In this document: positions 58,771 to 64,000 of the stretch, piece by piece | Numbering within the stretch: the first letter of the stretch is position 1 | Layout: the number at the start of each line of letters is the position of its first letter | NCBI GenBank assembly: GCA_965207535.1 | Contig: CBDBMR010000012.1 | Coordinates: forward strand, 124,001 to 188,000 | Direction: 5' to 3' | DNA length: 64,000 nucleotides | Source: JAJDXO01 sp965207535 | Lineage (GTDB): Bacteria > Pseudomonadota > Alphaproteobacteria > Rhodospirillales > UBA2165 | Notes under the pieces: generated by a model | What the model saw: only the letters and a program-made list of their open reading frames with translations | Databases searched by the model: none | Told to the model about the DNA's origin: nothing | Position numbers and translations under genes: made by a program

Positions 58771-60417
58771 ATGGATGCGCCTCGAAACAAGAACGCCTAT
58801 CCAAAAGGCCGTCAGGTCGATCGTGAATCTCGGGCCGAGGTTCGCTCGCTGATCGGGAACGCGCCCCGGAATCGCGACTTGCTGATTGAATTCCTGCACC
58901 TGATCCAGGACCGGTACGGACATTTGAGCGCCCGTCATCTGGCGGCGCTTGCCCAGGAAATGAAACTATCCCAGGCCGAGGTCTACGAAACGGCATCCTT
59001 CTACCATCACTTCGACATCGTGAAGGAAGGGGAGACCGAGCCGGCGGGAATTACAGTCCGGGTTTGTGACGGGATAGCCTGTGAGATGGGCGGCGCGAAC
59101 GAGCTTTATTCCAAGTTGTCGGACGAAATCGGAAATACGGCTCGGGTGGTAAAAGTCCCGTGCGTCGGCGGGTGCTTCGCCGCACCGGTTGCCGTCGTCG
59201 GCAAGAAACAGGTGCTGGAGGCCGAAGCCGGCACCGTCGCAAAGGCGCTGACCAATGGCGATACGACGCCGGGGCTACCGGACGCGGAATCCTTGAATGA
59301 GTATCGGGCAGCCGGCGGTTATGCGGCACTGGAGAAGCTCAAGAATGGCGGGCTCAGTGGCGCCGATCTGATCGGCGAGCTCGAGGCGGCGGATCTCAGG
59401 GGAATGGGAGGAGCCGGATTTCCGACGGCGCGGAAATGGCGTTTCCTGGAGGGAACGGCCAGGCCGCGGGTGCTGGCGGTCAATGCCGACGAAGGGGAAC
59501 CTGGGACGTTCAAGGATCGGTTCTGCTTCGAGACGGAGCCCCACAAGGTTCTGGACGGCGCCCTGATTGCCGCCTCGGTCATCGAAGCCGAAGAAATTTA
59601 TATCTACCTGAGGGACGAGTATCCCCATATCCATGCGCTGCTCGAGCGGGAAATCGACACGGTGACGAAGGAAGGCCTCGCCGGAGGCGTCCGGATTCAT
59701 CTGCGGCGCGGCGCCGGCGCCTATATCTGCGGCGAAGAAAGCGGCATGCTGGAGAGCATCGAGGGAAAGCGGGGCCTGCCCCGAAACCGGCCGCCCTACC
59801 CGGCCCAATCGGGACTTTTCGGGCGGCCCACCCTGATCAACAACGTGGAAACCCTCTACTGGGTGGCGGATATCGCCAGATTCGGGTCCCAGTGGTATTT
59901 GGACGAGGGACGCCCTCACCTGTTTTCGGTGTCCGGAAGGGTCAGGCGGCCCGGCGTGGTCAAAGCGCCGTCGGGGGTGACCGTCCGCCAATTGATCGAC
60001 GATCATTGCGGCGGCATGGCCGAGGGGCACACGTTCAAGGCCTATCTGCCGGGCGGCGCGTCCGGAGGAATATTGCCGGCGTCGAAAGACGGTCTGGCGC
60101 TGGATTTCGGGGTGCTGGAGGAGTTCGGCTGCTTCGTCGGGTCGGCCGCGGTGGTCATTTTCTCCGAGCAGGACCAAATTCGGGATGTGGTCCTCAACCT
60201 CCTCAGATTTTTCGCCGACGAGAGCTGCGGTCAATGCACGCCGTGCCGCGTCGGCTGCGAGAAAATGGTGAAACTGCTCGAACAGGACCGCTGGGACCAG
60301 CCGCTGATGGATGATTTGAGCCTGGCCATGCGAGAGGCCTCGATCTGCGGATTGGGACAGGCCGCGCCGAACCCCGTGCAATCGGCTTTTCGGTTTTTTG
60401 AGGGAGAGATTGAATGA
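58771..60417 (+). CDS. NAD-dependent formate dehydrogenase beta subunit, NuoE-NuoF fusion
   Basis: A 548-residue protein. The N-terminal ~150 residues are NuoE-like with a 2Fe-2S site (VCDGIACEMGG and VPCVGGCFAAPV supplying four Cys). The rest is NuoF-like: GRGMGGAGFPTARKWRF-type NADH/FMN loop (here LRGMGGAGFPTARKW), VNADEGEPGTFKDRF, GAGAYICGEESGMLESIEGK, and the N3 cluster ESCGQCTPCRVGCEKM. This is the Fdh1B architecture of Methylorubrum. It passes electrons from formate oxidation to NAD+. Its stop overlaps the alpha-subunit start by 4 bp. Confidence 0.93.
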   Translation: MDAPRNKNAYPKGRQVDRESRAEVRSLIGNAPRNRDLLIEFLHLIQDRYGHLSARHLAALAQEMKLSQAEVYETASFYHHFDIVKEGETEPAGITVRVCDGIACEMGGANELYSKLSDEIGNTARVVKVPCVGGCFAAPVAVVGKKQVLEAEAGTVAKALTNGDTTPGLPDAESLNEYRAAGGYAALEKLKNGGLSGADLIGELEAADLRGMGGAGFPTARKWRFLEGTARPRVLAVNADEGEPGTFKDRFCFETEPHKVLDGALIAASVIEAEEIYIYLRDEYPHIHALLEREIDTVTKEGLAGGVRIHLRRGAGAYICGEESGMLESIEGKRGLPRNRPPYPAQSGLFGRPTLINNVETLYWVADIARFGSQWYLDEGRPHLFSVSGRVRRPGVVKAPSGVTVRQLIDDHCGGMAEGHTFKAYLPGGASGGILPASKDGLALDFGVLEEFGCFVGSAAVVIFSEQDQIRDVVLNLLRFFADESCGQCTPCRVGCEKMVKLLEQDRWDQPLMDDLSLAMREASICGLGQAAPNPVQSAFRFFEGEIE

Positions 60418-63137
60418 CCGAGGGTGTGAAGTTCCTTCTCGACGGGGCGGAGGTCGAGGCCCACCCGGACGAAACCATTTGGCAAGTGGCGCACCGGCAC
60501 GGCAACGAGCTTCCTCACCTCTGCTACCTGCATGAGCCGGGCTACCGCGGTGACGGCAATTGCCGCGCCTGCATGGTGGATATCGAGGGAGAGCGGGTGC
60601 TGTCCGCGTCGTGCATCCGCAAACCCGAGCCGGGCATGCAGGTTTCGACGAACTCGGAGCGGGCAAGCAAGGCACGGGAGATGGTGATCGAGCTGCTGCT
60701 CGCCGACCAGGACGAGCCACAGGCCGAATTCAAGCGCTGGGTCGACGAAATGGGGGTCGTGGAAAGCCGCTTTCCGGCCGGCGAACCCGTCGCGCCCGAT
60801 AGCTCGCATCCGGCGATTGCCGTCGATCTGAGCCGCTGCATCCAATGCAGCCTGTGCGTCCGGGCCTGCCAGGAAGTCCAGGCCAACGACGTCATCGGCA
60901 TGGCCCATCGAGGGTTCGATTCGGCCATCGTATTCGACATGGGAGACCCGATGGGGGACAGCTCGTGCGTCGCGTGCGGCGAATGCGTGCAGGTCTGTCC
61001 GACCAACGCGCTTCTTCCGGCCGGGGTCGAACTGGAAGACGGCGAGGTGGCGGCGGACAAGGTCGTCGACAGCGTCTGCCCTTATTGCGGCGTCGGCTGT
61101 CAGGTCAGGTTCCACGTCAAGGAAAACAAGATCATCCAGGTTGACGGCCGCGATGGCCCGGCCAACCGGAACCGGCTATGCGTCAAGGGACGGTTCGGCA
61201 TGGACTATGCCGATCATCCTCACCGGCTGACCGTGCCGCTGGTTCGCCGCGACGCCGTGCCGAAAACCGCCGATCCCCGGTTCGATCCCGAAAATCCCTT
61301 GGCCACCTTCCGGGAAGCGTCGTGGGAAGAGGCCCTGGATCTGGCGGCCTCGGGGCTGAAGAAAATTCTCGATGAACAGGGCCCGAAGGGGCTGGCGGGA
61401 TTCGGCTCGGCCAAGGGGTCCAACGAGGAAGCCTACCTGGTCCAGAAACTTGTCCGGACCGGCTTCAAGACCAACAGCGTCGATCATTGCACCCGCCTGT
61501 GCCATGCCTCCTCGGTCGCGGCGCTGCTCGAAACCATCGGCTCCGGCGCCGTGACGGCCCCGGTCGCCGAATGCCTCAACTCCGACCTGATCGTCGTTAT
61601 CGGCGCGGATCCCACCGGCAATCACCCCGTCGCCGCGACGTTCATCAAGAACGCGGCGGACAAGGGGGCCGAGCTGGTGGTCATAGATCCCAGAAGAAAG
61701 AACCTTGCCAATTACGCCTCCCACTACCTGCAGTTCAATGCGGGATCGGATGTGGCGCTGCTCAATGCCTTGCTCAACGTCATCGTGACCGAGGAACTCC
61801 ATGACCGTCAGTACGTGGAGGCGCACACCGAGGGATTCGACGAAATCGCCCGGCATGTGAAGGCGTTTCCGCCGGAGAAGATGGAAAACATCTGCGGCGT
61901 CGACGCCGATACATTGAGAACCGTCGCCCGGAAAATCGCCGGCGCGCGCGCGGCCATGATCTTCTGGGGAATGGGGATCGCGCAGCACGTTCACGGCACC
62001 GACAACGCGCGATGCCTGATCTCGTTGGCGCTGCTGTGCGGTCACGTGGGCCGCCCGGGCGCGGGTCTCCATCCGCTGCGCGGACAAAACAACGTGCAGG
62101 GCGCGTCGGATGCGGGCCTCATCCCGATGATGTATCCGGACTACAAACTGGTGACCCAAGAGGACGCGAGAGAGAAGTTCGAGGCCTTTTGGGATACCGA
62201 ACTCAATCGCGACACGGGCCTCACCGTCGTCGAGATTACCGAAGCCATCCATGACGGAGACATCCGCGGCATCTATGTGATGGGAGAAAATCCGGCCATG
62301 TCGGATCCGGATTCCCGGCATACCCGCGCGGCGCTGGCGAAACTCGAGCACCTGGTCGTCCAGGACATCTTCATGACCGAGACGGCCGCCTTCGCGGATG
62401 TCATCCTCCCCGCTTCCGCGTGGCCCGAGAAGGACGGAACGGTGACCAATACCGACCGCCGCGTGCAAATGGGCCGCAAGGCGCTGGAGATGCCCGGCGA
62501 TGCGCGTCAGGACTGGTGGATAATCCAGGAAATCGCAAACCGGCTCGGGTTGAACTGGACCTACAGCCATCCCCGCGACGTTCATGAGGAGATGCGGCAC
62601 TGCATGCCGTCGATGGAGCATATTTCCTGGGAGAGGCTGGAACGGGAAGACGCCGTCACATACCCGTGCGACGCCGAGGACCGGCCCGGCCAGGAAGTGA
62701 TCTTCGGCGATGGATTTCCAACCGAGTCCACCCGCGGCCGTTTCGTTCCCGCCGACGTCCTCCCGCCGGACGAGACGCCGGATGAGGATTATCCGCTGAT
62801 ATTGACCACCGGCCGGCTGCTCGAACATTGGCATACCGGCGCCATCACCCGGCGGGCGTCGAAGCTCGATGCCCTGGAGCCGGAAGCGACCGTGCAAATC
62901 TCGCCGGATGATATGGAGAGCCTGGGGATCGAACCGGGAGGGCGTGTGCGGCTGACGACCCGAAGAGGCGCGGTCGAACTGGCGGCGCGGCGCGAACCCG
63001 GAATGCCCCAGGGGCTTGTTTTCATGCCGTTTTGCTACGAGGAGGCAGCCGCCAATATTCTGACCAATTCGGCCTTGGATCCGTTCGGCAAAATCCCGGA
63101 ATTGAAGTTTTCTGCGGTACGGGTCGAACCGGCGTAG
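60414..63137 (+). CDS. NAD-dependent formate dehydrogenase alpha subunit (Mo/W-bis-PGD)
   Basis: A 907-residue enzyme. An N-terminal 2Fe-2S domain (LCYLHEPGYRGDGNCRACMV) is followed by His/Cys and two 4Fe-4S sites (CIQCSLCVRACQ, CVACGECVQVCP) and the NapA-like 4Fe-4S motif CPYCGVGCQ. In the molybdopterin domain NSVDHCTRLCHASSVAALLE, Cys363 is the probable metal ligand with His364 beside it; GMGIAQHVHGTDNARCL follows. It oxidises formate to CO2. Cys rather than Sec is used. Neither fdsC/fdhD-type chaperone nor delta subunit follows in this window. Confidence 0.95.
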   Translation: MTEGVKFLLDGAEVEAHPDETIWQVAHRHGNELPHLCYLHEPGYRGDGNCRACMVDIEGERVLSASCIRKPEPGMQVSTNSERASKAREMVIELLLADQDEPQAEFKRWVDEMGVVESRFPAGEPVAPDSSHPAIAVDLSRCIQCSLCVRACQEVQANDVIGMAHRGFDSAIVFDMGDPMGDSSCVACGECVQVCPTNALLPAGVELEDGEVAADKVVDSVCPYCGVGCQVRFHVKENKIIQVDGRDGPANRNRLCVKGRFGMDYADHPHRLTVPLVRRDAVPKTADPRFDPENPLATFREASWEEALDLAASGLKKILDEQGPKGLAGFGSAKGSNEEAYLVQKLVRTGFKTNSVDHCTRLCHASSVAALLETIGSGAVTAPVAECLNSDLIVVIGADPTGNHPVAATFIKNAADKGAELVVIDPRRKNLANYASHYLQFNAGSDVALLNALLNVIVTEELHDRQYVEAHTEGFDEIARHVKAFPPEKMENICGVDADTLRTVARKIAGARAAMIFWGMGIAQHVHGTDNARCLISLALLCGHVGRPGAGLHPLRGQNNVQGASDAGLIPMMYPDYKLVTQEDAREKFEAFWDTELNRDTGLTVVEITEAIHDGDIRGIYVMGENPAMSDPDSRHTRAALAKLEHLVVQDIFMTETAAFADVILPASAWPEKDGTVTNTDRRVQMGRKALEMPGDARQDWWIIQEIANRLGLNWTYSHPRDVHEEMRHCMPSMEHISWERLEREDAVTYPCDAEDRPGQEVIFGDGFPTESTRGRFVPADVLPPDETPDEDYPLILTTGRLLEHWHTGAITRRASKLDALEPEATVQISPDDMESLGIEPGGRVRLTTRRGAVELAARREPGMPQGLVFMPFCYEEAAANILTNSALDPFGKIPELKFSAVRVEPA

Positions 63138-63239
63138 GCGGCGCGGCGGGCGCGAGCCATGCACCGGGCGCATACCGGTAAGTATTTGAAACGGCGTAAT
63201 TTATAACTGGATTCCAATTTGGCGTTTTTCGCCGGTATA

Positions 63240-63269
63240 GGCATTTATAGGCATTTATAGGCATTTATT
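63240..63269 (+). repeat. Three 10-bp tandem repeats
   Basis: GGCATTTATA occurs at 63240 and 63250, then GGCATTTATT at 63260. It lies in the AT-rich part of the gap after the formate dehydrogenase genes. No role is evident. Confidence 0.85.
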
Positions 63270-63277
63270 GGCCTCCG

Positions 63278-63297
63278 TTTGGGAGGTACCTCCCAAA
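63278..63297. repeat. Perfect 20-bp palindrome
   Basis: TTTGGGAGGTACCTCCCAAA is exactly self-complementary. It could be an operator or a structured repeat; no U-tract supports termination. Confidence 0.8.
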
Positions 63298-63334
63298 AAG
63301 GTCGTACAAACTTGCATAGCTCCCCTGAACCAAA

Positions 63335-63502
63335 ACGCCACCCTACGCCTTCGGCCTTCAGTCGGCCGAAGCCGACTTTCGGACGGCGTAGGCCGGCTTC
63401 GGACAGCAAGCCCCCTGGATACCCCGCATAAAGCGGGGTATGACGAGTGGATATACGACACAAACTAGATCGTCATGCCCCGGCTCGTCCGGGGCATCCA
63501 GG
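63335..63502. repeat. Composite of palindromic intergenic repeats
   Basis: A hairpin around CCTACGCC...GGCGTAGG (about 63340-63392) is followed by two inverted copies of one repeat. The first is CCTGGATACCCCGC-ATAAA-GCGGGGTAT from 63415, the second GTCATGCCCCGG-CTCGT-CCGGGGCATCCAGG ending near 63502. The GTCATGCCC/GGGCATCCAGG type is a common alphaproteobacterial palindrome. No ORF in the 63138-63535 gap is credible. Confidence 0.75.
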
Positions 63503-63535
63503 AACCTGCGCTCCCGTCACCGAAGCGGCAGCCGC

Positions 63536-64000
63536 CTATTCATTTGGCTCGGGCGCTCTCGAAGCCCTGCGGGTGACGATGACCGCCAAGGCGACCATCG
63601 CGGCGCCGGAGAGATTGGCGATCAATTCCATTGGCCAGAAGCTCAGCGCGCAGCCGGCGGCGAGAAGCGGCAGGCTGATCGCCGACAATGGTCCTTCGGC
63701 GTAGCGCTGAATGAGCGCGTTGAGGGCATATATGCCGAACAGGCTGAATATGCCGACCTGCATGATTTCGGCGAAGGTGCCGCCGACCAGCGGGGTGTAG
63801 GCGAACAGCAAGGGCACGATGTAGAGGCCCTTGGCGATCTTCCAGGCCGAGACGCCCGTGGCCATCGGTCTCGATCCGGCGATCCCGGCGGCGGTGAAGG
63901 CGGCCAGGCAGACGGGCGGCGTGACGTTCGAATCCTGGCTCAGCCAGAATACGATCAGGTGGGCGGTCAGCAGGAAGGTAGTCATCAGCTCGGTGTCGAC
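63536..64000 (-). CDS. TRAP transporter permease, 4TM/12TM fusion type, C-terminal part (runs off right edge)
   Basis: The minus-strand frame is open to the window edge and gives the last ~154 residues: HLIVFWLSQDSNVTPPVCLA, AFTAAGIAGSRPMATGVSAW, KIAKGLYIVPLLFAYTPLVG, then two further helices and the tail RRASRAPEPNE. DSNVTPPVCLAAF and the W-K-IAKGLYIVP segment are signatures of the fused DctQM-type TRAP permeases that carry organic acids with a separate periplasmic binding protein. The start and most helices are outside the window. Confidence 0.88.
   Translation of the reverse strand, partial: VDTELMTTFLLTAHLIVFWLSQDSNVTPPVCLAAFTAAGIAGSRPMATGVSAWKIAKGLYIVPLLFAYTPLVGGTFAEIMQVGIFSLFGIYALNALIQRYAEGPLSAISLPLLAAGCALSFWPMELIANLSGAAMVALAVIVTRRASRAPEPNE

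Overview
The window is GC-rich chromosomal DNA from an alphaproteobacterium, most likely a Rhodospirillales-like lineage; this is inference from gene content, since no rRNA gene is present. The lineage markers are the complete CckA-ChpT-CtrA phosphorelay, TrcR (DUF1013), FlbT, COQ9, an alpha-type DksA with a degenerate zinc finger, a three-gene PntAA/PntAB/PntB transhydrogenase, and the order YmdB-like phosphoesterase - 5-formyl-THF cyclo-ligase - 6S RNA - zapA. Most of the window is housekeeping DNA with tightly packed, often 4-bp-overlapping genes.

Layout. 0-6.8 kb: folate, 6S RNA and zapA block on the minus strand, then gap, an AlkD-like glycosylase, thiE, efp and suhB. 6.9-11.8 kb: a cluster encoding a Pro/Lys-rich OmpA-like protein, a MotA/TolQ-like channel, a MotB/OmpA-like peptidoglycan-binding partner and a Tet-like MFS exporter. 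11.8-13.6 kb: rpmE, then hsp20 behind an RpoH-type promoter and a ROSE-like RNA thermometer, then a candidate sRNA between two terminators. 13.6-36.3 kb: quinone oxidoreductase, trcR, aldehyde dehydrogenase, phosphofructokinase, COQ9-def, rpsU, pntAA-AB-B, UbiB-like kinase, pepF, acyl-CoA ligase, nucleotide-sugar epimerase, AEC carrier, pyk-alaS and recA with near-consensus LexA boxes. 36.7-39.2 kb: cckA.

39.6-47.3 kb is the least housekeeping-like part: an arylsulfotransferase, an alpha/beta hydrolase, GST, FAH/hydratase, a zinc-type oxidoreductase, a leaderless substrate-binding-like protein and a divergent LysR regulator, interspersed with repeat elements. 47.5-52.7 kb holds pyruvate carboxylase followed closely by a short reductive-dehalogenase-like iron-sulfur protein and a secreted protein. 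53-54.3 kb: speD-speE between two GC-rich palindromic repeats. 54.6-58.6 kb: dksA, a divergent flagellin-like gene, flbT, ctrA and chpT. 58.8-63.1 kb: a two-subunit NAD-dependent formate dehydrogenase. The right edge holds the C-terminal part of a TRAP transporter fused permease.

No complete transposase, CRISPR array, prophage, tRNA or rRNA was found. The non-coding signals most worth attention are the heat-shock leader at 12.34-12.47 kb, the terminator/sRNA arrangement at 13.02-13.21 kb, a 141-bp double-hairpin repeat present twice in opposite orientation, and a short repeat whose end coincides with the TAG stop codon of three genes.
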